Positions 1 through 10,837 of a stretch of DNA of 64,000 nt are shown in pieces (the stretch's first letter is position 1; every line of letters starts with the position of its first letter). The stretch lies in NCBI GenBank assembly GCA_039602395.1, contig JBCNJP010000006.1:8710766-8774765 (forward strand). The letters run 5' to 3'. The notes below the pieces were generated by a model, which saw only the letters and a list, made by a program, of their open reading frames with translations, was not told the origin of the DNA and made no database searches. The stretch comes from Deinandra increscens subsp. villosa. Taxonomy: Eukaryota > Streptophyta > Magnoliopsida > Asterales > Asteraceae. A program made the translations under genes and the position numbers.

Positions 1-158
1 GTTTCATGTGCTGGTGTGGTATCTGCGTCAAAGGTAGTTACCAGAGATTTTGAAATGGTATGAGTCATTGATGGTCCAGATATAGAATCGTCAAATAGGT
101 CTTTAGCAATGACTGGATCCAATCCAAATGGAACGAAGAATTGATTGTAGTTAAAAGC

Positions 159-398
159 TTACGCGGGACCTACTCCACCATCTGAGGGATTTTCTTCAAG
201 CCAATCCACATTGGTAGACTCCATCACAACACCGGTCATTTTTTTGAACACCCTGTAGGCTGAACTGGCGGAGTAACCTACAAAATAACACTCATCAGAT
301 TTAGTAGCAAATTTTGGCAAATCAGTGTTTAATAAAACAGTGCAAAGACATCCAAAAGCCCGGAGATGCCCAATTCTGGGTTTGTCATGATAAATCAA
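159..398 (-). pseudogene. pol: integrase C-terminal fragment
   Basis: An open minus-strand frame carries the Copia integrase C-terminal block: the Arg-Ala-Phe-Gly-Cys motif, Lys-Phe-Ala-Thr-Lys-Ser-Asp-Glu and the Tyr-Phe-Val-Gly-Tyr-Ser motif. It continues 450-1373 after a short break at 398-450. The strand then reads toward the expected linker and reverse transcriptase, which would lie left of position 1. Positions 1-158 look like decayed sequence from the integrase-RT linker with no long frame. Confidence 0.8.
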
Positions 399-449
399 TT
401 CGTAAGGGGTCTTCTGATATCGCTTGTTGATGAGAACTATATTCTGGAC

Positions 450-1493
450 TTAACAGGCGGTGTTGACTGCCTCTGCCCAAAACATGGTGGGCAGTTTGGA
501 GTCACATAACATTGTATGGGCAGCTTCAATCAGTGTTCTGTTGCGACATTCTGCCACACCATTCTGCTGTGGAGTATAGGGTGCACTGTACTGATGTTCA
601 ATTCCTTTCTCTGAACGGAATTCGTCAATTGTACGATTTTTGAATTCTGTCCCATTGTCACTCCTGATGGACTTCACTTTCAAGTTTAGCTTGTTTTCAA
701 TGAGCTTGATGAAGGCTATCAACATTCCTGCAACATCACTCTTCCTTGGCAAAAAGAATACCCACGTGAAACAAGAAAAATCTTTAGTAATAACAAGACA
801 AAATGCACAACGGTTAAGGCTTAACATACTGACTGGACCAAAAAGGTCCATGTGAAGCAACTCCAGTACTGAGGAGATTTTGTTGAACACCTTTGGCTTG
901 TGTGGGCGTTTGTGCTGCTTCCCCTTGGCACATGCCACACATTTCTCCTTGATCACGAATTCTTTGATTGGAAGGTCTTTGACAAGTCCTCCTCTTGCAA
1001 GCCGATTCAAATTCTTCAGATTCATGTGCCCCAATCGTCTGTGCCACAACTGAGCATGATTCTCAGCTGTTTTAGAGAGAAGGCATGCCACCTCAGTTGT
1101 TGGGGGGGGGGGCTGCATATTGAGAACATAGGAGTTGCCATATCTTGGTGTTCGCATTAACACCCACTCATCAGGGATGGAGTATCCAGGTTTGAGAATT
1201 AGACATTCTTTGTTGTTGAAAATTACCGGATACTCCTTATCACAAATTTGTGAAACACTTAAAAGACTGTGTTTCAACTGCTCAACATAGTTGACGTCAT
1301 GGAAGCTGAGACATCCGTTTCTGACTGTTCCTTTCTGACTGATGTATCCTCCAACTCCTCCAGCGAACGACACCTATCCTCCATCAAATTGCTCCAAATC
1401 TTGTAGTAGAGATATGTCACCCGTCATATGCCTGGAACAACCACTGTCAACATACCAAAGGTTGTTAATAGTCCTCCTTAGCTGTTCCTGCAT
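450..1493 (-). pseudogene. pol: pol: aspartic protease and integrase core, frameshifted
   Basis: Near 1450-1410 the minus strand encodes the protease active site VDSGCSRHMTG, the Copia variant of the Asp-Ser-Gly triad. After a frame change near 1373 a 307-codon frame (1373-450) holds the end of the protease, then the pre-integrase zinc finger (His-Arg-Arg-Leu-Gly-His ... Cys-Val-Ala-Cys) and the integrase core. The acidic triad is visible: HMDLFGP, then SIRSDNGTEF, then QQNGVAEC. Integrase inserts the cDNA into the nucleus. The catalytic residues survive but the frame is closed at 450 and reopens downstream in another frame, so the product would be truncated. Confidence 0.86.
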
Positions 1494-3376
1494 TCAAAGG
1501 AGATCAGTTAGTTTTAGGTACCCAAGCCTTAATGGGTCTGGGTGAAGGTGGGTTTGTGTTGGTTGGACTGAGTATGTCCTTTGTGTTGACATTTCTGGGA
1601 TAGTGCTTTTCTTTCCCATGTTCCTGAGGTCTTTTCGATGGATTATTATTATTTTTTGATTTTGAAAATTCACCTCTTGGAATTTTTTGGAGTGTTTTTT
1701 GTACACTCCACTGGGCTTGAAAGACATATTGACCACCTTTGGAACATTCCACCTGTCATCCTTCCGCCAGCCAGTTGATTTTGACAAGCCAACTGGTTTT
1801 GGATGGACTAGTGGTTTAGAAAAACTGGCCTGTTTTGAAGGTGAATCAGATTTTGAGGATCCAACAGATTTTGGAATCCAAACTGGTTTAACGGGACTGA
1901 CAACCTTTACTGATTTCTGAAAAATGTCCATTTTGCTTTTTGTGAAATCATTTTTAGGTTTCTGCTTAGGTAACTTGGGCATTCGATGCACTTTGTATCC
2001 GTGTGCCTTCTGAGGTGCTGATTTCTGCACCTTGGATTTTGACGAATTAGAACTTTTAGTAGAGCCACCCTGTATTTGACCCTTAGGGACAAACTTCTGA
2101 TGAACCTTCTTGGGATAGAAAGGTTCGTATGGTCGGTGTAAGCAATTTCTTGCCAAGTGTCCAGGTTTACCACACACATGGCAAGGGGATATCCAAGTCG
2201 GTTTGGCAAAATTTTGTGTACTCCCGCTGTATCGGCTTAAACTGGTCATATGCAGAATTAACTTCTTGGTACGGGACAAAGTCATGTGGTATGGCGTCCC
2301 GTACTTTCTGCACATTTTGGACAACATTATCAATCTTATTTTCACAAGCTTTCACACCAAACAAACCATCACTTGTGGGTTTGGGACCAGCAACCTGTGG
2401 TCCCTTACCCCTTCTTAAAATCTTAACAGTTCTTAAGGGTTTCATGGGCTTTGCATCAGATTTACCAAACTTAAACACACCACACTCAGAAGTTTTATCA
2501 AACAAAACAGACTCCGAAGTTTTTGACTTAGACTGAACAGACGATTCAAGTTTTTTCAAAATCTAAGTTTTTGTAGAAGTCGTTATAATTGGAACTCTTA
2601 GAAGACTCATTGCTATTCACTACCCCTGCTTCTTTATTACCTTTATCTGCACAACAAGTAGAATTGTTAGAAGTGTTAGAAACATGAGCATATATCTTTA
2701 TAGGATAAGCATCAAGTTTTCTATCAATTTCTGTGTTAACTTCTAGAGTGGTCTTAGAGACTTCATGATCTGAGATCATTTCATGCATCAGAGGCATCGG
2801 TACCGAGTGCGTGGATTTTTTATCCTCTTCATCAGTACCAAGACCTAAACCAGAGTTGCATTTAAGATGCCGCATTCTGACATCAGTGTTGTAGAATAGG
2901 GAACTAGCCTTTAACATTTTAGACACAATCTTTTCATTACGTTCAATTTTGTTTTGTGATGTTCCTAATTTGGCTTTAAGTTCCTCTACCTCCTTGGTTA
3001 AAGTTTCAACTTTTGAGTTAGCAATCCTAAGATATGTGCTTTTATCACTAACTTGAGTTTAAAGATTCTTAATGTCTAACTTTGCGGCTTCCAGTTTCTC
3101 TTTAAATATTCTACTCTTATCTTTATACTCCCTAAGGTCTCTAGCAGTAGATTCGTGATTTAGGGTTTCATTAGTGAACATACGTTCCCAGTCTTTACAT
3201 TCTTTAAACATGGTTTGGCATTTAGAATTTAGGCATACCTCATGACTGCTTGAGCAGGCTTCAGAACCTGGGATGATGTTTGCCATGAAAGCACGGTGAC
3301 AGATTTCAGCAGCTTCCTTCTCTGCTTCCTCTTCAGCAAGGAGGGCCACATGATCAAGTGTTAGAGAGCAGTCCAA
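1494..3376 (-). pseudogene. gag: gag C-terminal half: coiled coil and second zinc knuckle
   Basis: Fragments 3376-3059, 2926-2546, 2559-2167 and 2345-1494 run in order on the minus strand. The first holds a long charged coiled coil with the signature Lys-Asp-Trp-Glu-Arg and a Lys-Leu-Glu-Ala-Ala-Lys heptad region. The last holds an intact CX2CX4HX4C knuckle (CHVCGKPGHLARNC, near 2190-2145) followed by a basic, Lys/Ser/Pro-rich tail. Coiled-coil Gag is a known Sirevirus trait thought to mediate Gag multimerisation. Three frame changes break the gene. The same coiled coil and knuckle are recognisable in 8718-10544 and 52084-53736, showing common descent. The tail ends a few codons before the protease, as in a continuous gag-pol. 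Confidence 0.82.
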
Positions 3377-3906
3377 TCAAATCCTGGTGTATGCTGAACC
3401 ACCAGTGCCCTATCATTCTTACCAGCATCCTTTCTTATACCTTCATTCCTATCATCAGCAGTTCTTACATCTCTTTCAACCTTTGGCTTGGTGCATTCTC
3501 TAGCATAGTGTCCATACTCATTGAAATTGTAGCACCGCAGGTTCGCCTTGTTGAAACTGAGCTTGATCCCTTTTCCTCCATCCTAATTTTTCTTCCCCGT
3601 CTTAGCCATAAACTGCTTTGCCTTTAATGCAGACATTCCCATTTGACAAGAAATATTCAGGTGCTCCAGATCTTCAGGGTTGACTTGATTGACATCATCA
3701 GGCGTCAAGTCGGTGGGTAGAAGAGAACCTGCAACGAGTGCCTGATAGCAACTCATGAAACCTACGCAAAGGGCAAAACTAGGATCTCTGGTTAGATTAT
3801 TTATATCTAAGGAAATAAGGTTAGATGATCTAGATGAGCTAGGCCCAAGGGTTTGTGAGACAAACGTCTTCTGATTAGTGAGAGAGTTGCTAGGACATGT
3901 AGCTAG
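3377..3906 (-). pseudogene. gag: gag middle region with degenerate first zinc knuckle
   Basis: Reading the minus strand past the stop near 3907 gives a Ser/Asn-rich linker, then at about 3545-3490 a Cys-X2-X-X4-His-X4-Cys pattern in which the second knuckle cysteine is replaced by phenylalanine (motif CYNFNEYGHYAREC). It is followed by a basic stretch ending in Thr-Lys-Pro. A nucleocapsid zinc knuckle binds genomic RNA in this family. The Cys-to-Phe change and the stops around it indicate decay. It lies between the UBN2-like domain and the coiled coil, so the parent Gag carried two knuckles. Confidence 0.6.
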
Positions 3907-4655
3907 TTATGAGATGAAGGTTTGGTTGACTTGGTTCATCAAAGCACCATTGCCTAATTTTCTAGCTCTCTTCTGCTTCTTCTCTTCGTAGGCTCTAATT
4001 GTTGACATGAGCTCACTCAATGGTGATGTAGTCATTTCCACCGTCTTCTCGATCAACTCGATTGTGCTATCCCAATTTGGTGGAAGAGAGTTCACCAACT
4101 TCTTGTTTACCTCGGCCTGACTGTAGGTAACACCTGCATCCTTCATAGCTGTCACGATCTTGATGAACCGCTGTATTTGAGTCTCCATGTTTTCCCCAGG
4201 CACATAGTTAAATTCATTGAACTGCTCTCTGATATTTTCTCGCCAAGATTCTTTGATGTCGTCATTGCCTTCATAGCACATACAAGAGCATCCCAGAGTG
4301 TTTTAGCGGATGTGTATTCCTTGAAAGATTCAGGTACCTCGGGGGATAAAGCCATAGTCAATGCAACTAGAGCCTTCCTGCCGCGTTCTACCTTTTCCCA
4401 GTCTTCTTCAGTCCATTCTGACTTTACTTTGGGTTGAGCTTCTTGACCAGCTGCATGAGTTATCTTAGGAACATAGTCACCCACCTCAACCGATCTCATG
4501 ATCTTGGGATCATTATAGTTCACATAATTCATAAACTGATATTTCCAGCTCATGAAATCTTTCCCAGACATTAGACGAGGAGGTCTGGCGTTGGTTCCGA
4601 TCTTTGCGTCCATCTCCAGAGTTGCACTAGACAGGCTTGACATATCGAGTTCCAT
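3907..4655 (-). pseudogene. gag: gag N-terminal domain (UBN2-like), frameshifted
   Basis: Two overlapping minus-strand frames, 4655-4152 and 4281-3907, together encode the N-terminal half of a Copia Gag. The first begins with Met at 4655 and carries the Trp-Lys-Tyr substrate-like motif and the Glu-Glu-Asp-Trp-Glu-Lys stretch typical of plant Copia capsid. The second holds the later capsid helices with a Ser-Leu-Pro-Pro-Asn-Trp motif. A frameshift near 4270 separates them. In the family this domain assembles the virus-like particle in the cytoplasm. It is the part missing from the gag-only derivatives, whose Gag begins at the downstream coiled coil. The start is chosen because it is the first Met after the leader repeats. 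Confidence 0.8.
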
Positions 4656-4813
4656 TGAAGAACAACTGATGAGTCGAAAAAGGGTTTACGGTCAAACAAG
4701 GTTGGATCGGAAAGCACTTTTCAATCAAACAAGAGTCAATCGAAAAGTGTGCTTCTCGATCGGGCAGAAATGCGCCTCGATCGAAAAGTGTATGCTGATC
4801 GAAAAGGGGAGTT

Positions 4814-4974
4814 GATCGAAAAGTCACGACGGGACCTTCCGATCAAAAGGCGAAGCTGATCGAAAAGTCGGGAAGAGACTTTCCGATCTTATGGCGGAGC
4901 TGATCGAAAAGTCACAGAGGGACTTTTCGATCGAAACGGAGCTGATCAAAAAGTCACGAAGGGACTTTCCGATC
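4814..4974 (-). repeat. Leader hairpin array, four units about 44 bp apart
   Basis: Four 31-bp inverted repeats lie at 4814-4844, 4858-4888, 4902-4932 and 4944-4974, with starts 44, 44 and 42 bp apart. On the sense (minus) strand each reads as a GATCGGAAAGTC-type arm, a short loop such as CCTTCGT, and a GACTTTTCGATC-type arm. Arms vary by single bases while pairing is largely kept. The array sits between the primer site and the gag start at 4655, that is, in the untranslated leader of the genomic RNA. More scattered TTTTCGATC words continue to about 4680-4810 and 4990-5045. The same unit recurs at 51825-52000. Confidence 0.85.
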
Positions 4975-5202
4975 AAAACATGAGGAACCGGGAAGCACTC
5001 TTCGATCGAGAAGTCGATCGAAAAGTATCCAACAAGGTCGAAAAGCTTATGAAATCCTAGTAGCCTGCTTCTGTCCCGTGCGAAACCTGCAAAAATACTT
5101 CCTGTTTCGTGCTAAACGCTGAAAATCACCAAGAAACTCAAATCGTTAGTCAGCAAAAACTCGAATCTAATAACGCGAGAGCCACGAAACTTGCGCTTCC
5201 TT

Positions 5203-5214
5203 GCTCTGATACCA
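5203..5214 (-). promoter_or_regulatory. Primer binding site, initiator-Met tRNA
   Basis: The minus strand reads TGGTATCAGAGC two bases inside the LTR. This is the standard plant Copia primer site complementary to the 3' end of initiator methionine tRNA, where minus-strand cDNA synthesis starts. Confidence 0.9.
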
Positions 5215-5216
5215 AT

Positions 5217-5581
5217 TGTAAGGATCGAGAAGTCCCTAACACGATATCAAAGTCTACTAATCACCGTGCAGAATCCGATGATTATAGATGATTCAAGTAT
5301 GATCGAATAAAACAATAAAGAAATGATGAAAGTAAGATGAAAACACAAACCAGATGAATAACACTTGAGGAAATCCAATTACCAAACGCCTTGAACTAAT
5401 CGAAATTCTCTTGGAGAATTTCGATGATTACACTTTCAAAAACACACGATTAACAACCCCTAAACATGTCACCTACCAATTACTATATAGTGGTGACCTA
5501 AACTTGATAACTAAGTTACAAAATTCGGCCCATTGACCCAACATACGACCGGACTTATTTAACCCACTAACAACCCTTACA
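5217..5581 (-). repeat. 5' LTR of the minus-strand Sirevirus
   Basis: The block begins TGTAAGG and ends CCCTTACA on the plus strand, a 7-bp terminal inverted repeat, and its inner edge abuts the primer site at 5203-5214. The inner 100 bp aligns by eye with the LTRs at 6009 and 11470 and with the reverse complement of the LTR at 50473 (shared words ACGATATCA, GGAATCC, GATTCAAG). At about 365 bp it is shorter than those LTRs (466-517 bp). No second copy is visible, so the outer edge rests on the terminal repeat alone. Confidence 0.75.
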
Positions 5582-6008
5582 ATTTAGCTTTACAATATAA
5601 TAAACTAGCCCAACAATATCTAATGCAAAAGCCTCATATTTTTAAGGTCTCTACATATGGCGACCTGGATCTGCACGTTGGCAACGAGCAGAAAGTTGTT
5701 GTGAAATCCATAATAGATTTTACTTTAAACTTACCTAGTGGTTTGAACATTATTTTGAATAACTGTAGTTACTATCATAAATACCTAGCTGAGTTGAAGC
5801 TTAAGGAACTGAGTATTGAAGGAGAGTCCTCAGGTATTCATGTTATAGAATCATTTTCTTTATCTAGAAAATCTTGGGTGTTTGACACTGGATGTGGTAC
5901 ATATGCAATGGTTTAGGAGTTAAGAAAACTTAGAGATCTGAAGCAAAGCGACCTGGATCTGCATGTTGGCAACGAGCATAAAGTTGTTGTGAAATCCATA
6001 ATAGATTT
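5582..6008 (+). pseudogene. pol: Copia pol fragment: linker and protease, with internal duplication
   Basis: The plus strand carries the gag-protease linker and the protease active-site region (KSWVFDTGCGT near 5865-5905, an FDTGC variant of the triad). The fragment ends at 6008, where the gag-only element is inserted, and resumes at 11987 in the same protein context. A block encoding Asp-Leu-His-Val-Gly-Asn-Glu occurs twice (near 5659-5760 and 5948-6008). The first copy runs directly into the linker, as expected for a tandem duplication of about 290 bp. A stop at 5914 and the duplication make it non-functional. The left end is lost against the LTR at 5581. Confidence 0.78.
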
Positions 6009-6524
6009 TGTAAGGATTGAAAACTCTCCTCACGCGATATCAAATCCTATAATCACCATGTGGAATCCGGTGATTAAAGGTGATTCAATAACAATTAACG
6101 CAAACAATGAAATAATGATTTAAACAATGAAACACAAACCGAGATTGGAAGAACAATTGATTAAAACCGGTTGCTACACAATAGAAAGAATCGAAATTCT
6201 CCTAGAGAATTTCGATAATACCTTGATCTTCACCTTAGAGTCAACTACCTAAAATGTGGGGAGGGTTTCCTTTTTATAGGGATTCTCCATCTTGAAGAGT
6301 AAGTCACCTAAAAACCCTAAATCCCCTCTAATTCCCGTATTTGCACCTATAGGCCCACTAAACTCCATCTAAACACTTTCTAATTGAGCCCAAACACATC
6401 TAAAATGGCCCAATGACCCAATATAACAATTACCCAACTAATTTTCACCTATTCTAACACACAACCCTTCAAAATAGTCCACCAATGGCTAATTTAATAC
6501 CAAGCCACAAATTATTCCCTTACA
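6009..6524 (-). repeat. 3' LTR of the gag-only element
   Basis: 516 bp, TGTAAGG to CCCTTACA, matching 11470-11986 throughout. A minus-strand TATA-like box (CTATAAAAAGG, near 6268-6278) is present. The outer edge abuts the GATTT duplication and the inner edge the purine tract. Confidence 0.95.
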
Positions 6525-6541
6525 ATCTTCCCCTTGGCTTG
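6525..6541 (-). promoter_or_regulatory. Polypurine tract
   Basis: The minus strand reads CAAGCCAAGGGGAAGAT immediately before the 3' LTR. This is the expected plus-strand primer site. The tract is the same at 56025-56040 in the sister element. Confidence 0.85.
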
Positions 6542-8717
6542 TGATATTAAATATCTTCTACTTTCAATCTTCACACTTGCAGTCTTCTCCTTGGCTTGAG
6601 CATGGGTTGGTGAAGATCCTTTTCTTTAACAATCTTCATTGGGCAACAACAAAAGTGTTCTCTCAGTTAGCATCAACTTGAACTACACATGATGACCAAG
6701 TAATGAGAGGAGGATTCTCAAATACTTGCTCCTTCTTGAAAACTGTTGAGTCATTGCTGAATCATCAGTAACTGTCTTGACTTGCCATTAACTTCAGAGG
6801 ATAAATTTTTGAAAACCTCTATCTTGGCATTCTTGATTGTAGATCTTGAACTGACGGAATTTACCTTCCCCTTGACATGTGAATGATGTCTTTTGAGTCT
6901 TTGGAAGCTTCACTTGAACAACCAACAAACTTCCCCTAAGCATAAGAGGTAAGTCCTTTTTCGGCTAGTTCTTCAACTATATTAGTAGCAGCATCAGTGC
7001 TTTGGTCAACTGAGTCCTTGACTTTCTTGTCCATGAGTTGCTTTTTTTTTTCTGACTTAACCTGTCAAGCACAATATGTAACAGACACTAATCAGACAAT
7101 GATGACTGGTTATCGGGTTAGCATTATTTAACCAAAAACCCTAACATAGGTTACGTGTTTCCTATTAATACTTCCCCTGAACCCGATGACACTTCACATT
7201 ATCTCCCCTGAGATTCTAGGGGGGGGGGGGGCGTCATACTCTCTTGCATTAAATCCATAAAAACTTATTTAAACTTCTCAAATCAACCTGGCCAATTCAT
7301 AACCCATAAGAAAGAAAATTTAAACACTCACACCAGAAAAAATTAAGATCAAACAAATATAAACAATTCACACATGAGAAGGTTTCTAAGGGATCATACC
7401 AGACATTTTGTGACTGAGGAACCCTTTTCGGCTTCTGCTACTTCACACGTTCAGGTGATTGCCGGTATATTTGGTTCACCTTAAACTCATGCTATTTTCG
7501 CTTACTCAGGCAGATTGTCACATAATTTTATCTTTTAAGGTTTATTATTTATGAACATCTATCCAGGTCACACACATAAGTCCTAAATATAGTTTGTACA
7601 TTCTATCAAGTATACTTGGTTTTCGTACAACATTTTTCACGACACCTTTCCTTAAGCCTAACATCATGCTCCAGACTAGGTTGAGAAAAGAAAGAATAGA
7701 TCATGGAGAATTTCGGGGATAATATACAATGTTAACTGAATTTTTGAAACATTTTTGGTAATGCTCTCATCAGTAACAAAGGTTGAGGGTTTTGGACACT
7801 TGAGGGTCTCTTTTGGTTGTGCACATTTGCATCTTTTTGGGTTTAGAAATACTGTACAATGTGATCTTAGATGTACATGAATCAGGGAGGCTCCAGGTCT
7901 CTGCTACCGCTGAACAGAGGAGGCCTGACTCACACACGACATTCCCAAGTCATTGCTCATGCAAAGCAGAGGGGATGGGAGTTTTTGAGCATGACATCAA
8001 AACTCAGAACCGGGCATGTGTCTCAGGATTCTTGGTACACAGTCAAATAGAGGTTGTACTAACCTAAGTGTGTGTTTCCTATCAAGCATCATACGTTATC
8101 TTCAAGTGTTGTGACAAGCCATACATTTTGATTGATTGACAGCAGAGCCTACCAAGCATATCAACCGTGAATCACAACTTTTCACATCCACCTTACACGA
8201 GTTAGTCAGCAAATACCTGGAAATTTATATCACTTCCCACCTTCTTGAACACACAAACAAAAGATTAAATAATTAAAAAACATAATTTTTAAGGGGGTCA
8301 ACTGTTTCATCTTTTCTATTCTTCCCCTTGTTTTTTGATTTTTAATAACAACACACCTTTTTTTTTAATAATTTTTGTTTTTATAAATACACTGACACAT
8401 CACTAAGTATCTACTAAAACTGGCCACGCTAACCTTCAAAGATTATCATTTAAAAATTTACCAGAACTGGGTTTTTGTTGCAAGCAATGACATATCACAC
8501 ACAATTTGATCACGGTCTATTCAAGTCAGATAATGTTACCTCTCTATGCTGATTCTGTTTTACCTTTTACCTCTCACACGGAGAACATACTCCCCATTAA
8601 AATCTGTATGTCATGACGTGAAGAGATGCCTCCTATCCTGTGCCTGGAACAATTACTATCACAAACAAACAAGGTTACTGAAAGTCCTCTTTGAGTGTTC
8701 CTGCACATAGTGAGAGA
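6542..8717 (-). other. Non-coding 3' interior of the gag-only element
   Basis: No frame here resembles a retrotransposon domain. Near 8590-8690 the minus strand retains a blurred remnant of the protease start: a GTTCCAGGCA word after the Gag end, aligning with the real protease start at about 1450. Beyond that no pol homology is visible. Near 6555-6640 the strand aligns with 55941-56040 of the sister element, including the duplicated AAGCCAAGG words. A poly(G) run lies at 7220-7232. The open frame at 7813-8067 has no recognisable content. Confidence 0.7.
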
Positions 8718-9458
8718 TTAATTAGCCATTAGTACCCAGGCCATTGTTGTTCTGGGTATACCTGAAGAGTCAGTGAAAGTTATCTCTTTTAAGCACATTC
8801 CCTTTGTAACATCAGGGATTGGGGTTATGGCTGCTTTGGTTTTGGGTTTTACCTGGTCATCTTTGGGAACATCTTTGTTCTTGACCTTCCAGGTTTGGCG
8901 ATTCACTTTCCTCTTTACCTGAGGACCTTTAGGTGGACTTTTCTTAACATTCTCATTTTCAATTTTGATATCTTGAAATTGTTTAGACTGTTTTTTATAC
9001 AGCCCTTTAGGCTGGTAAAACTGGTTTACCACCTTTGGCACATTCCACCTTTCTTCCTCACACCTCACATTAGGTTTTCGGAAACCAACTGATTTTGGAA
9101 ACCTGACAGATTTTGGAAAACTGACAGATTTTGGAAAAACATGACACGCTTTATCAGTTTTAAAATCAGTTTTTGTTGGTTTTGCAGGTGACTTGGGCTT
9201 TTGGTTCCCCTTCTATACCTTTGATTGTTTAGGTTGGTTAGGTACAGTCTTCTGCCCCTTAGGGTTTGAAGGTGCAGGCTTTTGTTTTGAACCACCATGT
9301 GTGTGACCCTGATTCTGCAAACATTTCCTAGGGTAATAGGGCTCAAATGGTCTGTGCAAGCAGTTTCTTGCCACGTGTCCAGTATTTCCACACACGTGAC
9401 AAGATTGCTTTCGGGATACGCGGGAGCCTGTTGTTTGTTTCGCCCAGTGGATTGCCAA
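8718..9458 (-). pseudogene. gag: gag C-terminal part: zinc knuckle and basic tail (gag-only element)
   Basis: Overlapping minus-strand frames 9458-9213, 9391-9065 and 9068-8718 encode a CX2CX4HX4C knuckle (CHVCGNTGHVARNC, near 9405-9360), the His-Arg-Pro-Phe-Glu-Pro-Tyr-Tyr follow-on, a Lys/Pro/Ser-rich basic tail and the terminal motif Thr-Met-Ala-Trp-Val ending at 8718. The knuckle itself is intact but the frame shifts twice after it. The order matches 52732-53736 and 1494-2345. In a working relative this would be the RNA-binding end of Gag. Confidence 0.8.
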
Positions 9459-9734
9459 GATGGTTTGTAAAGTTTTTATGAATCCAATGGGTTCGAGCTT
9501 TTGGCTTGGTAGTCAAAATGTACTCCCACTGTATCGGTCTGTACTGGTCATATGCAGAAGTAACTTCTGGGTACGGGACAAAGTCATGAGGTTTGGCGAC
9601 CCGTACTTTCTACACATTGTTCACAACAACATCATTCTTAACTACACAATCTTTCACACTAAACACGCCTGCATTTGAGGGTTTATGACCAGCAACCTGT
9701 GATCCCTTACCTCTTCTTAAAATTTTCACAGTTC

Positions 9735-10544
9735 TCAAAGGTTTAGGTTTATCATCACACTTCCCAAAATTAAACACACTACAAGTAACAAATTCATCCA
9801 ACACAGTTGACTTGGGAAATGTTGACTCAGACTTAAATTTTTTTGAAGCAAAATTATCAGTTTTAAAAACTGGAAACTTTTGATCTCAAAACAAACACTT
9901 TCTCCCTTTGAACATGCTTCTTTATTCACTTTATCTGCACAAGAGGTAGATTTGTCAGTAATGTTAGAAACAGGAGCAGATTTTTTAATGGGACAAGCAG
10001 TAAGTTTCCTATCAACTTCAACCTTAGATTCTAAAGTGGTTTGAGAAGATTTATGCTCAGAAATCATCTCATGCATCAAAGGCATAGGAACAGTGTGTGT
10101 AGATGTTGGATCTTTTTCATCTGTTCCAAATCCTAACCCTGTCTTATTTTTAACGTGCCTCATTCGAACTTCAGTGTTATAAAATAAGGAACTAGCTTCC
10201 ATCATTTTTGAAACAATTTGATCATTAAGTTCGATTTTGGTCTGAGATGTTCCTAGTTTAGCTCTCAGTTCCTCTACCTCTTTGGTTAAAGTTTCCACTT
10301 TAGAGTTAGCAATCTTAAGATAGGTGTTTTTATCACTCACCTGAGTTTGAAGATTCTTAACATCTACCTTAATAGCTTCCAGTTTCTCCCTAAATATTCT
10401 GGCCTTACCTTTATACTCCCTAAGGTCTCTAGCAGTTGATTCATGATTTAGGGGTTCATTAACAAACTTACGTTCCCAATCTTTGCATTCTTTATGCACA
10501 GATTGACATTTAGAATTTAAACATACCTCATTGATGTTGGTCAT
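9735..10544 (-). pseudogene. gag: gag coiled-coil part (gag-only element)
   Basis: A 269-codon minus-strand frame starts at Met 10544, soon after the leader repeats, and begins directly with Asn-Glu-Val-Cys-Leu-Asn-Ser-Lys-Cys and the Lys-Asp-Trp-Glu-Arg-Lys signature. It runs through about 110 residues of heptad-like coiled coil (Leu-Thr-Lys-Glu-Val-Glu-Glu-Leu). It lacks the UBN2-like capsid domain that precedes this point in the element at 1-5581. The frame shifts near 9850 before the knuckle part. The same truncated start is found at 52084, so the loss of the capsid domain predates both insertions and defines the family. Confidence 0.82.
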
Positions 10545-10837
10545 GTAGTGGTACCTGGTAGAATAGGTGCCATGAAATTATTTGGATGAACTTCTAGAGC
10601 AAATCTGGTAAAACGGCAAAATCACTATTCAAAGAATAGTGTCAAAAAACTTAAAACTGAAAAACGGAGGCCTTCGGAATGGAATTTGAAGGTCCAAACG
10701 AGCTCCCCTGGCCGTTAGGCCAGGGTTATTGTGGGGCTCATCGAGACGATCATTTGGGCTGGTATTAGAGCTTCTAACTCCAAACGACGCCCAAGTTATG
10801 CGCGTTTTAGTGAAAGAGTGCGAAATAGTGTTTTTTC

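Larger units (their letters stand above)
1..5581 (-). mobile_element. Sirevirus-type Ty1/copia element, partial and degenerate
   Basis: Read on the minus strand the order is LTR (5581-5217), methionine-tRNA primer site, leader with hairpin repeats, gag, protease and integrase; the window start cuts it before reverse transcriptase. That domain order (integrase ahead of RT) is typical of Ty1/copia. A Gag with a long coiled coil and two zinc knuckles suggests the Sirevirus (SIRE/Maximus) lineage. Every coding domain carries frameshifts or stops, so this copy is dead. Its LTR ends, leader repeats and Gag C-terminus match the gag-only elements at 6009-11986 and 50473-56506, which makes it a relative of their likely autonomous partner. 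The 3' LTR and its TSD lie outside the window. Confidence 0.88.

Noticed and set aside
1101..1110. Poly(G) runs here and at 7220-7232 as possible quadruplex signals
   Set aside because: Single homopolymer runs in decayed coding or non-coding sequence; likely slippage or assembly noise.
1687..1920. Plus-strand frame of 77 codons opposite gag
   Set aside because: It is the shadow of the Lys/Pro/Ser-rich Gag tail on the minus strand.
4680..5045. Possible CRISPR-like repeat array
   Set aside because: Repeats are imperfect inverted units with near-constant spacing and no unique spacers, in a plant retrotransposon leader.
7813..8067. 84-codon plus-strand frame in the gag-only element
   Set aside because: Antisense to the element, absent as a frame from the sister copy as far as I can see, and without domain features.
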